Assembly (NCBI RefSeq): GCF_024138165.1
Contig: NZ_CP100000.1
Coordinates: forward strand, 2,914,001-2,978,000
DNA: 64,000 nt
Source: Halorussus vallis
Lineage (GTDB): Archaea; Halobacteriota; Halobacteria; Halobacteriales; Haladaptataceae
Reading direction: 5' to 3'
Under the pieces are notes generated by a model, which made no database searches, was not told the origin of the DNA, and saw only the letters and a program-made list of their open reading frames with translations. Shown in pieces: positions 51,917-61,636 of the stretch (the stretch's first letter is position 1; each line of letters begins with the position of its first letter). The position numbers and the translations under genes are program-made.

Positions 51917-53482
51917 ATGAACCGGGAAGACCGACGCGCGATTTCACGAGAGTACTTCTCGAAGGAACGGCTCGCAGAACACCACTACCGCTCGTTCAAC
52001 AGCTTCCTCCTGCGCGGGATGCAGGAGGTCGTGAGCGAGAAGGGGACCATCGACACCGACATCGGCGACAAGGAAGACGAGGAACCCGTCCACGTCGAAC
52101 TCGGCGACATTCGCGTCGTGACCCCACGCGTGCGGGAGGCCGACGGGAGCGAGGAACTGCTCTACCCCCAGGAGGCCCGCCTGCGCAACATCACCTACGC
52201 CGCGCCGGTGTTCATGGAGATGAGCATCGTCAAGGGCGAGGGCGAGGACGAGCGCGTGGTGGACTCCACGGAGACCAAGGTAGGCCGGATGCCCATCATG
52301 GTCGGCTCCGAGAAGTGTAACATCGCGGGCTTCTCGGACGAGGAGCTCATCGACATCGGCGAGGACCCCGCCGACCCCGGCGGCTACTTCATCGTCAACG
52401 GCTCCGAGCGGGTGCTGATGACGAGCGAGGACCTCGCGCCAAACAAGATCCTCGCGGAGTACGACACCAAGTACGGCGACGAGATTCAGGTCGCCAAGAC
52501 GTTCAGCCAGCGCCGGGGGTACCGGGCGCTCGTGCTGGTCGAGCGGACCCGCGACGGTCTGCTCGAAGTGTCGTTCCCCTCCGTCTCGGGCAGCGTCAAC
52601 TTCGTCACGCTCGTCCGGGCGCTCGGCCTAGAGTCCGACGAGGAGATCGTCCACCGCGTCTCCGACGACCCCGAGATCGTGAAGTTCATGCTCGAGAACC
52701 TGGAGGCCGCCGACGTCCAGACCGAGGAGGAGGCCATCGAATCGCTCGGCAAGCGGGTCGCCTCCGGCCAGGGCAAGAACTACCAGCTCAAGCGCGCCAA
52801 CTACGTCATCGACCGCTACCTCCTACCCCACCTCCACGAGGAGGGCGTCGAGGAGGAGGACGTGCGCATCAACAAGGCGTACTACCTCTGCCGGATGGCC
52901 GAGGCCTGCTTCGAACTCGCGCTCCAGCGGCGCGAACCCGACGACAAGGACCACTACGCCAACAAGCGCCTGAAGGTCAGCGGCGACCTGATGAAGGACC
53001 TGTTCCGGACCGCGCTGAACAAACTGGCCCGGGACGTGAAGTACCAGCTCGAACGCGCCAACATGCGCAACCGACAGCTCTCGGTCAACACCGTGGTGCG
53101 CTCGGACGTGCTGACTGAACGGCTCGAACACCCCATCGCGACGGGTAACTGGGTCGGCGGCCGCTCGGGAGTCTCCCAGCTGGTCGACCGGACCGACTTC
53201 ATGGGCGTGCTGTCGCACCTGCGCCGCCTGCGGAGTCCCCTCTCGCGGAGCCAGCCTCACTTCGAGGCCCGGGACCTCCACGCGACCCAGTGGGGTCGCA
53301 TCTGTCCCTCCGAAACCCCGGAGGGGCCGAACTGTGGGCTGGTGAAGAACTTCGCGCAGGCGATGGAGCTCTCACAGAACATCGAGGACGAACAGGGGCT
53401 GAAGAAGGAACTGGCGTCGATGGGTGTCGAGGGCATCCCCGGCATCGAAGGCGTCAACACCACAGCGAGTGCGGACGACTAG
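51917..53482 (+). CDS. rpoB2: RNA polymerase subunit B'' (N-terminal part of RpoB)
   Basis: A 521-residue subunit covering the protrusion, lobe and fork regions of the beta subunit. Landmarks are [39 protein letters not shown], the fork/rifampicin-region equivalent ([20 protein letters not shown]) and [20 protein letters not shown]. The B subunit is split into two genes, as in haloarchaea and methanogens. The next gene starts 2 nt after the stop. Confidence 0.97.
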   Translation: MNREDRRAISREYFSKERLAEHHYRSFNSFLLRGMQEVVSEKGTIDTDIGDKEDEEPVHVELGDIRVVTPRVREADGSEELLYPQEARLRNITYAAPVFMEMSIVKGEGEDERVVDSTETKVGRMPIMVGSEKCNIAGFSDEELIDIGEDPADPGGYFIVNGSERVLMTSEDLAPNKILAEYDTKYGDEIQVAKTFSQRRGYRALVLVERTRDGLLEVSFPSVSGSVNFVTLVRALGLESDEEIVHRVSDDPEIVKFMLENLEAADVQTEEEAIESLGKRVASGQGKNYQLKRANYVIDRYLLPHLHEEGVEEEDVRINKAYYLCRMAEACFELALQRREPDDKDHYANKRLKVSGDLMKDLFRTALNKLARDVKYQLERANMRNRQLSVNTVVRSDVLTERLEHPIATGNWVGGRSGVSQLVDRTDFMGVLSHLRRLRSPLSRSQPHFEARDLHATQWGRICPSETPEGPNCGLVKNFAQAMELSQNIEDEQGLKKELASMGVEGIPGIEGVNTTASADD

Positions 53483-53484
53483 CC

Positions 53485-55311
53485 ATGAGTCAGGGACGAG
53501 AAGCCAAAGTGTACGTCAACGGTAGCCTGGTCGGGACGCATCCCGACCCCGAACAGCTCGCAGAACAAGTCCGACACGCCCGCCGACGCGGCGACGTCAG
53601 CGAGATGGTCAACGTCTCGGTCAAGGAGCGCACCGCCGAGGTCATCATCAACGCCGACGCCGGCCGTGCCCGCCGACCGCTGCTGGTGGTCGAGGAGGGC
53701 GAGGCGCTCATCACCGAGGAGGAGGTCGAGGCGCTCAAGAACGGCGACCTGGACTTCGAGGACCTCGTCGAGCGCGGCAAGGTCGAGTTCATCGACGCCG
53801 AGGAGGAAGAGGACATCTACGTCGCGGTCGACCGCGACGACCTGAACGAAGACCACACCCACCTCGAAGTCGACCCGCAGCTCATCTTCGGCATCGGCGC
53901 GGGGATGATTCCGTACCCCGAACACAACGCCTCGCCCCGGATTACGATGGGGTCGGGGATGATCAAGCAGTCGCTGGGCCTGCCCGCCGCGAACTACCGC
54001 ATCCGGCCCGACACCCGCCAGCACCTGCTGCACTACCCCCAGCTCTCGATGGTCAAGACACAGACCACCGAGCAGATCGGCTACGACGAGCGGCCGGCCG
54101 CGCAGAACTTCGTCGTCGCCGTAATGAGCTACGAGGGGTTCAACATCGAGGACGCGCTCGTGCTCAACGGCGGCTCCGTGGACCGCGCGCTCGCCCGCTC
54201 GCACTTCTTCCGGACCTACGAGGGCGAGGAGCGCCGGTATCCGGGCGGCCAAGAGGACCGCTTCGAGATTCCGTCCGACGACGTGCGCGGCGCGCGCGGC
54301 GAGGACGCGTACAACCACCTAGACGAGGACGGCCTGGTCAACCCCGAAACCGACGTCGACGAGAACTCCGTCCTGCTGGGCAAGACCAGCCCGCCCCGGT
54401 TCCTCGAAGAACCCGACGACATGGGCGGCCTCTCCCCGCAGAAGCGCCGGGAAACCTCCGTCACGATGCGTTCGGGCGAGTCCGGCGTCGTCGACACCGT
54501 CACCCTGATGGAGGGCGAGGACGGCTCGAAGCTCTCGAAGGTGTCGGTGCGCGACGAGCGCATCCCGGAACTCGGCGACAAGTTCGCGTCCCGGCACGGA
54601 CAGAAGGGCGTCGTCGGCCACATCGCGCCCCAGGAGGACATGCCGTTCACCCAGGACGGCGTCGTGCCGGACCTCATCGTCAATCCCCACGCGCTGCCGT
54701 CGCGGATGACGGTCGGCCACGTGCTGGAGATGATCGGCGGGAAGGTCGGCGCCTTCGAGGGTCGGCGCGTCGACGGTACCGCCTTCACCGGCGAGAACGA
54801 GGACGAACTCCGTAACGCGCTGGAGGAGCGCGGCTACGAGTCCTCGGGCAAGGAGACCATGTACTCTGGCGTCACCGGCGAGAAGATCGAGGCCGAGATC
54901 TTCATCGGGACGATTTTCTACCAGAAGCTCTACCACATGGTTTCGAACAAGCTGCACGCCCGCTCGCGCGGGCCGGTGCAGGTGCTGACCCGCCAGCCCA
55001 CCGAGGGCCGCGCCCGCGAGGGTGGTCTGCGGGTCGGCGAGATGGAACGCGACGTGCTCATCGGACACGGCGCGGCGCTCACGCTCAAGGAGCGCCTGCT
55101 CGACGAGTCCGACCGCGAGTGGATCTACGTCTGCGGACAGTGCGGCATGAGCGCGGTCGAGAACGTCGAGCAGAACCGCGTCTACTGCCCGAACTGCGAG
55201 GAAGAAACCGACATCCACGAGATAGAGATGTCCTACGCCTTCAAGCTCCTGCTCGACGAGATGAAGGCGCTCGGCATCGCCCCGCGACTCGAACTGGAGG
55301 ACGCAGTCTAA
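53485..55311 (+). CDS. rpoB1: RNA polymerase subunit B' (C-terminal part of RpoB)
   Basis: A 608-residue subunit carrying the hybrid-binding and anchor domains. Landmarks are [55 protein letters not shown] and the C-terminal zinc site CGQCGMSAV...YCPNCEEE. The start ATG at 53485 removes a shadow extension overlapping rpoB''. It is followed after 2 nt by rpoA'. Confidence 0.97.
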   Translation: MSQGREAKVYVNGSLVGTHPDPEQLAEQVRHARRRGDVSEMVNVSVKERTAEVIINADAGRARRPLLVVEEGEALITEEEVEALKNGDLDFEDLVERGKVEFIDAEEEEDIYVAVDRDDLNEDHTHLEVDPQLIFGIGAGMIPYPEHNASPRITMGSGMIKQSLGLPAANYRIRPDTRQHLLHYPQLSMVKTQTTEQIGYDERPAAQNFVVAVMSYEGFNIEDALVLNGGSVDRALARSHFFRTYEGEERRYPGGQEDRFEIPSDDVRGARGEDAYNHLDEDGLVNPETDVDENSVLLGKTSPPRFLEEPDDMGGLSPQKRRETSVTMRSGESGVVDTVTLMEGEDGSKLSKVSVRDERIPELGDKFASRHGQKGVVGHIAPQEDMPFTQDGVVPDLIVNPHALPSRMTVGHVLEMIGGKVGAFEGRRVDGTAFTGENEDELRNALEERGYESSGKETMYSGVTGEKIEAEIFIGTIFYQKLYHMVSNKLHARSRGPVQVLTRQPTEGRAREGGLRVGEMERDVLIGHGAALTLKERLLDESDREWIYVCGQCGMSAVENVEQNRVYCPNCEEETDIHEIEMSYAFKLLLDEMKALGIAPRLELEDAV

Positions 55312-55313
55312 CA

Positions 55314-58244
55314 ATGTCGACCGGACAAACACCCAAGGAGATCGGCGAAATCAGCTTCGGGCTGATGGACCCCGAGGAGTACCGCGAGATGTCGGCGACC
55401 AAGATCATCACCGCCGACACCTACGACGACGACGGCTTCCCCATCGACATGGGGCTGATGGACCCCCGACTGGGCGTCATCGACCCCGGTCTGGAGTGCA
55501 AGACCTGCGGCAAGCACTCGGGGTCCTGTAACGGCCACTTCGGCCACATCGAACTGGCCGCGCCCGTCATCCACGTCGGGTTCACGAAGCTCATCCGCCG
55601 ACTGCTCCGGGGGACCTGCCGGAACTGCTCGCGGCTCCTGCTGACCGAGGAGGAGATGGAGAATTACGAGTCCCAACTCACCCGGACCCGCGAACTCGGC
55701 CAGGACCTGAACGACGTCACGAAGGCCGCCATCCGCGAGGCCCGAAAGAAGGACCGGTGTCCGTACTGCGGCGAGATCCAGTACGACATCAACCACGAGA
55801 AGCCCACGACCTACTACGAGGTCCAGCAGGTCCTCACCAGCGAGTACTCCGAGAAGATCGCGGTGGCGATGCAGGGCAAGAACGAGGACGGCGAGGAGGA
55901 CGAGGAGCGCGAACCGATGGCGCCACAGGAACTCGCCGACCAGACCGACATCGACCTCTCGCGGGTCAACGACATCATGTCCGGGGAGTTCCGTCCCCGC
56001 GAGGCCGACCGGAAGGCCATCGAGAAGGCCCTCTCCATCGACCTCACCGAGGAGGACATGAACAAGCTGATGCCCAGCGACATCCGCGACTGGTTCGAGG
56101 ACATCCCGGACGCGGACATCGCGACGCTCGGCATCAACCCCGACCGCTCGCGACCCGAGTGGATGATTCTGACCGTCCTACCGGTGCCGCCGGTGACGGC
56201 CCGACCCTCCATCACGCTGGACAACGGCCAGCGGAGCGAGGACGACCTCACCCACAAACTGGTCGACATCATCCGCATCAACCAGCGGTTCATGGAGAAC
56301 CGCGAGGCCGGCGCGCCCCAACTCATCATCGAGGACCTCTGGGAACTGCTCCAGTACCACGTCACCACGTTCATGGACAACGAGATCTCGGGCACGCCGC
56401 CGGCCCGCCACCGCTCGGGGCGCCCGCTCAAGACCCTGAGCCAGCGCCTGAAGGGCAAGGAAGGCCGGTTCCGCGGGAGCCTCTCGGGCAAGCGCGTGAA
56501 CTTCTCGGCCCGGACCGTCATCTCGCCCGACCCGACGCTCAGCCTCAACGAGGTCGGCGTTCCCGAACGGGTCGCCCGCGAGATGACCCAGACGATGAAC
56601 GTCACCGAGCGCAACAAGGAGAACGCCCGCCGGTACGTCGCCAACGGCCCCGAGGGCCACCCGGGCGCCAACTACGTCAAGCGCCCCGACGGCCGCCGGC
56701 TGAAGGTGACCGAGAAGAACTGCGAGGAACTCTCGACGAAGGTCGAGGCCGGGTGGGAGGTCAATCGCCACCTCGTCGACGGCGACATCGTCATCTTCAA
56801 CCGCCAGCCGTCGCTCCACCGGATGTCCATCATGGCCCACGAGGTCGTGGTGATGCCGTACAAGACGTTCCGACTCAACACCGTCGTCTGTCCGCCGTAC
56901 AACGCCGACTTCGACGGCGACGAGATGAACATGCACGCGCTCCAGAACGAGGAGGCCCGCGCGGAAGCTCGCGTGCTGATGCGCGTCCAGGAGCAGATTC
57001 TCAGCCCGCGCTTCGGCGAGAACATCATCGGCGCCATCCAGGACCACATCTCCGGGACGTACCTGCTCACCAACGAGAATCCGCACTTCAACGAGACGCA
57101 GGCGCTCGACCTGCTGCGGGCGACCCGCATCGACGAACTGCCCGACCCCTCGGGCACCGACGACGAGGGCGAGCCGTACTGGACCGGTCGGGACATCTTC
57201 TCGGAGCTGCTGCCGAGCGACCTCAACATGGAGTTCACCGGCACGGTCGGCGAACCGGTCGTCATCGAGGACGGCCAGCTGATCGAAGGGACGGTCGCCG
57301 AGGACGAGGTCGGCGAGTTCGGCGGCGACATCGTCGACACCATCTGTAAGGTGTACGGCAACACCCGCGCCCGCATCTTCATCAACGAGGTCGCGGCGCT
57401 GGCGATGCGCTCGATCATGCACTTCGGGTTCTCCATCGGTATCGACGACGAGTCCATCCCGGTCGAGGCCCAGGAGCGCATCGACGAGGCCATCGACAAC
57501 GCCTACGACCGCGTCGAGGAACTCATCGAAACCTACGAGAACGGCGACCTCGAGTCGCTGCCCGGCCGCACGGTCGACGAGACGCTGGAGATGAAGATCA
57601 TGCAGACGCTCGGGAAGGCCCGCGACTCCGCGGGTGACATCGCCGAGGACCACTTCGCCGACGACAACCCGGCCGTGGTCATGGCCGAGTCGGGCGCCCG
57701 CGGTTCGATGCTCAACCTCACCCAGATGGCCGGCTGCGTCGGCCAGCAGGCGGTTCGGGGCGAGCGCATCAACCGCGGCTACGAGGACCGCACGCTGAGC
57801 CACTACAAGCCCGACGACCTCTCGGCGGAGGCCCACGGCTTCGTGGAACACTCCTACACCGGCGGGCTCAACCCCCGGGAGTTCTTCTTCCACGCGATGG
57901 GCGGCCGCGAGGGGCTGGTCGACACGGCGGTCCGGACCTCCAAGTCCGGCTACCTCCAGCGCCGGCTCATCAACGCGCTGTCGGAACTGGAAACCCAGTA
58001 CGACGGCACGGTTCGGGACACCTCCGACACCATCGTCCAGTTTGAGTTCGGCGAGGACGGCACCAGTCCGGTGATGGTTTCCTCGAACGAGGACAACAAC
58101 ATCGACGTCGACCAGATCGCCGACCGCGTCCTCGACCAAGAGTTCGGCGACGACGACCGCAAGGAGGAGTTCCTCGGCGAGGCGCTCCCGCCGACGAACC
58201 TCTCGGAGCACGTCGACGCTCGACAGGCCCAGAGCGACGACTGA
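55314..58244 (+). CDS. rpoA1: RNA polymerase subunit A' (catalytic part of RpoA)
   Basis: A 976-residue largest subunit. The zinc motifs CKTCGKHSGSCNGHFGHIEL and CRNCSRLL...CPYCGE are present near the N-terminus. The Mg-binding catalytic loop NADFDGDEMNMHA is intact. LSGKRVNFSARTVISPDPTL and FNRQPSLHRMSIMAHEVVV complete the active-site region. The start at ATG 55314 lies 2 nt after the rpoB' stop. Confidence 0.97.
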   Translation: MSTGQTPKEIGEISFGLMDPEEYREMSATKIITADTYDDDGFPIDMGLMDPRLGVIDPGLECKTCGKHSGSCNGHFGHIELAAPVIHVGFTKLIRRLLRGTCRNCSRLLLTEEEMENYESQLTRTRELGQDLNDVTKAAIREARKKDRCPYCGEIQYDINHEKPTTYYEVQQVLTSEYSEKIAVAMQGKNEDGEEDEEREPMAPQELADQTDIDLSRVNDIMSGEFRPREADRKAIEKALSIDLTEEDMNKLMPSDIRDWFEDIPDADIATLGINPDRSRPEWMILTVLPVPPVTARPSITLDNGQRSEDDLTHKLVDIIRINQRFMENREAGAPQLIIEDLWELLQYHVTTFMDNEISGTPPARHRSGRPLKTLSQRLKGKEGRFRGSLSGKRVNFSARTVISPDPTLSLNEVGVPERVAREMTQTMNVTERNKENARRYVANGPEGHPGANYVKRPDGRRLKVTEKNCEELSTKVEAGWEVNRHLVDGDIVIFNRQPSLHRMSIMAHEVVVMPYKTFRLNTVVCPPYNADFDGDEMNMHALQNEEARAEARVLMRVQEQILSPRFGENIIGAIQDHISGTYLLTNENPHFNETQALDLLRATRIDELPDPSGTDDEGEPYWTGRDIFSELLPSDLNMEFTGTVGEPVVIEDGQLIEGTVAEDEVGEFGGDIVDTICKVYGNTRARIFINEVAALAMRSIMHFGFSIGIDDESIPVEAQERIDEAIDNAYDRVEELIETYENGDLESLPGRTVDETLEMKIMQTLGKARDSAGDIAEDHFADDNPAVVMAESGARGSMLNLTQMAGCVGQQAVRGERINRGYEDRTLSHYKPDDLSAEAHGFVEHSYTGGLNPREFFFHAMGGREGLVDTAVRTSKSGYLQRRLINALSELETQYDGTVRDTSDTIVQFEFGEDGTSPVMVSSNEDNNIDVDQIADRVLDQEFGDDDRKEEFLGEALPPTNLSEHVDARQAQSDD

Positions 58245-58274
58245 CGCCACACCAACACCCATCTCACCCAAACC

Positions 58275-59468
58275 ATGACAGACTACGACGTATCCGAGGA
58301 CATCGAGGCCGTCGTGGAGGACACCGACCTCCCGCGACGGCTGAAAGACGAGGTGTACAGCACCGTCGAGGCCCGCGACGGCGTCACCGTCGAGCAGGCC
58401 GACCAGATCGCCCGCGCGGTCGAAACCCGGTACCTCGACACCCGCGTCGACCCGCTCGACCCCGTCGGGACCGTCTCGGCCCAGTCCATCGGGGAGCCCG
58501 GGACCCAGATGACGATGAACACGTTCCACTACGCGGGCGTGGCCGAGATCGACGTGACCCAGGGGCTGCCGCGACTCATCGAACTCGTGGACGCCCGGAA
58601 GACGCCGGACACGCCGATGATGACCGTCCACCTCGAGGACGAGTACGCCACCGACCGCGAGAAGGCCCACGAGGTCGTCTGGCAGATCGAGGCGACGAAG
58701 ATCCTCGCGCTTGGCGACATCTCGACGAACGTCGCCGACATGATCGTCTCGATCAACCTGAACGAGGACACCCTCGAAGAGCGGATGATCACGCCCGAGG
58801 AGGTCGCCGAGATCATCGAGGACGAACTCGGCGTCCAGACGAACCAGCAGGGCACCGTCATCGAGTTCGGCCCCGAACAGCCCAGCTACCGCGAACTCCT
58901 GCAGCTGGTCGAACAGCTCCGCGAGATCGTCTTCAAGGGCATCGAGGACGTCACCCGGGTCGTCATCCGCAAGGAGCAACTCGACGACGGCGAGGAGTTC
59001 GTCCTCTACACCGAGGGGTCGGCGTTCGGCGACGCCATGGAGATAGAGGGCGTCGACGCCTCCCGGACGACGTGTAACAACATCCACGAGATTCGCAAGA
59101 ACCTCGGCATTGAGGCGGCCCGCGAGGCCATCATCGAGGAGACGATGGACACCCTCGAAGAGCAGGGCCTCGACGACGTGAACGTCCGGCACCTGATGCT
59201 GGTCGCCGACATCATGACCAACCGCGGCACCATCGAGTCCATCGGCCGCCACGGTATCTCGGGCAGCAAGGAGTCGGTGCTGGCGCGGGCGGCGTTCGAG
59301 GTGACGGTCAACCACCTGCTCGACGCCGCCATCCACGGCGAGGTCGACGACCTCAACGGCGTGACCGAGAACGTCATCGTCGGCAAGCCGATCAAGCTCG
59401 GAACGGGCGACGTCGACCTCCGGATGGGGTCGATGACCGGCGACGCCGAACCGGAGGCGTCGGACTAA
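58275..59468 (+). CDS. rpoA2: RNA polymerase subunit A'' (C-terminal part of RpoA)
   Basis: A 397-residue subunit completing the largest RNAP chain. It has the conserved [20 protein letters not shown], the trigger-loop end region [20 protein letters not shown] and the C-terminal [20 protein letters not shown]. It begins 30 nt after rpoA' and is followed 7 nt later by nusA. Confidence 0.97.
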   Translation: MTDYDVSEDIEAVVEDTDLPRRLKDEVYSTVEARDGVTVEQADQIARAVETRYLDTRVDPLDPVGTVSAQSIGEPGTQMTMNTFHYAGVAEIDVTQGLPRLIELVDARKTPDTPMMTVHLEDEYATDREKAHEVVWQIEATKILALGDISTNVADMIVSINLNEDTLEERMITPEEVAEIIEDELGVQTNQQGTVIEFGPEQPSYRELLQLVEQLREIVFKGIEDVTRVVIRKEQLDDGEEFVLYTEGSAFGDAMEIEGVDASRTTCNNIHEIRKNLGIEAAREAIIEETMDTLEEQGLDDVNVRHLMLVADIMTNRGTIESIGRHGISGSKESVLARAAFEVTVNHLLDAAIHGEVDDLNGVTENVIVGKPIKLGTGDVDLRMGSMTGDAEPEASD

Positions 59469-59475
59469 TCCGCAC

Positions 59476-59922
59476 ATGCGCGTCACGCTCTCGGACACGG
59501 CCCGCCAGTATATCGCGCTCTTCGAGGACGAAACGGGCGCGACCGCCCGCGACTGCGTCGTCGTTGAGGACGGCGGCGAGGACGACGACGGCGAGGAACG
59601 GGTCGTCTTCCTGGTGAAGGCCGACGAGATGGGCAAGGCCATCGGCTCGGGCGGCGAGACGGTCCGGCAGGTCGAGGACCAACTGGGCAAGCCGGTCACG
59701 CTGGTCGAGAACGACGACACCGCCGAGGGGTTCGTCGCCAACGCGCTCGCGCCCGCGGCGGTGTACAACGTCACCATCAGCGAGAACGACGACACGGTCG
59801 CCTACGCCGAGGTCGACTCGGCCGACACCGGCGTCGCCATCGGCGAGGGCGGGCGCAACATCGCGGTGGCGCGCCAGTTGGCCAAGCGTCACTTCGACAT
59901 CGACGACATCCAGTTGACGTAG
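59476..59922 (+). CDS. nusA: NusA-like transcription factor
   Basis: A 148-residue archaeal NusA, consisting of two KH RNA-binding domains. GxxG loops appear in GKAIGSGGETVRQVEDQLGK and GVAIGEGGRNIAVARQLAKR. It binds RNA and assists transcription termination or antitermination. The position after rpoA'' is conserved in haloarchaea, but rps12, which usually follows, is displaced about 4 kb downstream here. A T-run (TTTTTATTC) follows the stop. Confidence 0.95.
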   Translation: MRVTLSDTARQYIALFEDETGATARDCVVVEDGGEDDDGEERVVFLVKADEMGKAIGSGGETVRQVEDQLGKPVTLVENDDTAEGFVANALAPAAVYNVTISENDDTVAYAEVDSADTGVAIGEGGRNIAVARQLAKRHFDIDDIQLT

Positions 59923-60172
59923 GAATCGTTTTTATTCGGGCGTTTTCGAGTCGGATTACGTTCCGCTTCGGTCGCGTGGGCCGCGAAGGTCGAGTTGCGA
60001 TTCGGTCGTCGATGCGGAAACGGGGGGCGGCGTGACGAGTGCTAGCCCGAGCGGCCACGACCGACATCACCGGCCGACGCACCTAACGAGGTGCCAGACG
60101 GTCCACACCGTCCGTCGAAATCAATCTCGTTCGTTGCGAGGAGTTATATTTGGGAGGGAGTAAGGCTAGAAT

Positions 60173-60565
60173 ATGTCTGATACCTCCACCCTGTCCCGTC
60201 GTTCAATTCTCTGTACTCTCCTCGGATCGATTGCTGGCTGTAGCGGTCCTGTTCTCAATGACGATTCGCTAGGATTCGTAAGAATAATAAATAACACTTC
60301 TACGGCTCAGTCGTTCGATTTCGTCGTATATTCTATCAGTTCTGGGGATTCTGTCCTCTCTGAACATTTGATACTGGGTCCAAGTCAGACGAGAAACTTC
60401 GATAAATCCTTCCCTTCACCCGGTCGATACGCCATCGAAATAATCTTTGCGTCCGGGGAACGGAGTCAGAAACGGTATCCGATTTCTCGAACCGAGAAGA
60501 AAGATGTCGTGATAACTATTACTGGAGAAGACGAAGCAGGCTTCTCGTTAACGAAGGGGTTGTAA
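60173..60565 (+). CDS. Small lipoprotein, AT-richer than neighbours
   Basis: A 130-residue exported protein. SRRSILCTLLGSIAGC forms a Tat-like signal peptide with a lipobox. The mature part is beta-rich (FVRIINNTSTAQSFDFVVYS, then YAIEIIFASGERSQKRYPIS), like small Ig-fold lipoproteins of haloarchaea. TTATAT lies 24-29 nt before the ATG, so it is probably leaderless and independently transcribed. The codon use is less GC-biased than in the adjacent operon, suggesting recent transfer. Its function is unknown. Confidence 0.7.
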   Translation: MSDTSTLSRRSILCTLLGSIAGCSGPVLNDDSLGFVRIINNTSTAQSFDFVVYSISSGDSVLSEHLILGPSQTRNFDKSFPSPGRYAIEIIFASGERSQKRYPISRTEKKDVVITITGEDEAGFSLTKGL

Positions 60566-60691
60566 AAATCGACGCTCTACACGAGGCCTAACTCGCACTC
60601 AGTTCGACGCGTTCGCTTCGTAATTTTACGCGGACTGCCACTGGCCGCGAGCCGAAGCTAAATATCGACCACTACCGACTCTCCGTTGGGA

Positions 60692-61636
60692 ATGGGGATG
60701 TCAAACGAACGCACAGACGGCGTCGACGCCGTCCCGACGGTGGACGAACGAGACAGACGTAACTTCCTGAAGATACTCGGCGTGGCCGGCAGCGTGGGGG
60801 TCGCGAGCGAGTTCTCGCTCGCCGACGTCCGCGAGGCGGTCGGCGCGGAGGGCAGCGAGGAACTCGCGACGATGGGTCAGGCCATCCGCGGGGACCTGAC
60901 CGGCGAACTCGACCCCGACCGGCTGGGGACCGCGCTCGGCGGCATCGAGTCGGCCGTGGCGGAACTGCCGGCGCTCCGGGAGGCCGGCTTTCCCGACGAG
61001 CCGACGTCCGACTACGCCGCGCTGACCGAACCGGCGTGGGACGCCTACGAACACCTCGAATCAGTCGGCCTGTTCGAGGCGGCCGAGCAGCACCTGCCGG
61101 AGTTCACGGCCGACCACGTCCGGGCGACGACGACCGAACTGATCCGCTCCGAACCGCTGGTCGGGTCGCTGGCGACGGCGGGACTCGACGAGCGCGAGCG
61201 GACGGCCCTCGTCGTCGACGTGGTCAACCGCAACGAGCGGCTTGCCAACTGGGTTTCGACCGAGGCCCTGCCGGCGAACCCGGACGACTACGACCCCGGG
61301 GACGTCGCCCCGCTCCACCAGCGGGCGGTCGGCGGGTCGCTGCTCTGGATCGACGGACTCGACCAGCACCTCTGGCAGCGCGAGGTGCTGCTGACCGACG
61401 AGATGCTCGAACGCGGCCTCCGCGACGTCAAGCGGATGCTCGCGGGGACGTACCTCCTCGTCGAGGGCGTTCGGAACGTGGCCGATTCGGGGTCGGGGAT
61501 GCTCTCTGACGGCCAGTTGACCGCCGCGCTCGCGGCCGGGAGCGCGGTGTCGATACTGGGCCAAGAGGACATCGAGGCCGACCTGTTCAGGATAACCGAC
61601 GAGGAGCGTGCTCCGAGGGGAGGTGTCGCCAGATGA
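60692..61636 (+). CDS. Tat-exported helical protein, probable partner of PQQ dehydrogenase
   Basis: A 314-residue, mostly helical protein. ERDRRNFLKILGVAGSVGVA is a good Tat signal (RRNFLK), so the protein is folded before export. The mature sequence has no metal, heme or Cys-pair motif; conserved-looking helices include TALVVDVVNRNERLANWVST and HQRAVGGSLLWIDGLDQHLW. I do not recognise the family. A TATA-like CTAAATAT lies about 30 nt upstream; an ATG at 60698 is an alternative start. It overlaps the PQQ dehydrogenase gene by 4 nt (ATGA), so the proteins are probably made together and may be exported together. Confidence 0.7.
   Translation: MGMSNERTDGVDAVPTVDERDRRNFLKILGVAGSVGVASEFSLADVREAVGAEGSEELATMGQAIRGDLTGELDPDRLGTALGGIESAVAELPALREAGFPDEPTSDYAALTEPAWDAYEHLESVGLFEAAEQHLPEFTADHVRATTTELIRSEPLVGSLATAGLDERERTALVVDVVNRNERLANWVSTEALPANPDDYDPGDVAPLHQRAVGGSLLWIDGLDQHLWQREVLLTDEMLERGLRDVKRMLAGTYLLVEGVRNVADSGSGMLSDGQLTAALAAGSAVSILGQEDIEADLFRITDEERAPRGGVAR

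Noticed and set aside
56178-59795. A 1205-codon open frame on the minus strand across rpoA' and rpoA''
   Set aside because: It is the antisense shadow of GC-rich polymerase genes. The sequence is low-complexity Val/Leu/Asp/Arg with no domain character.
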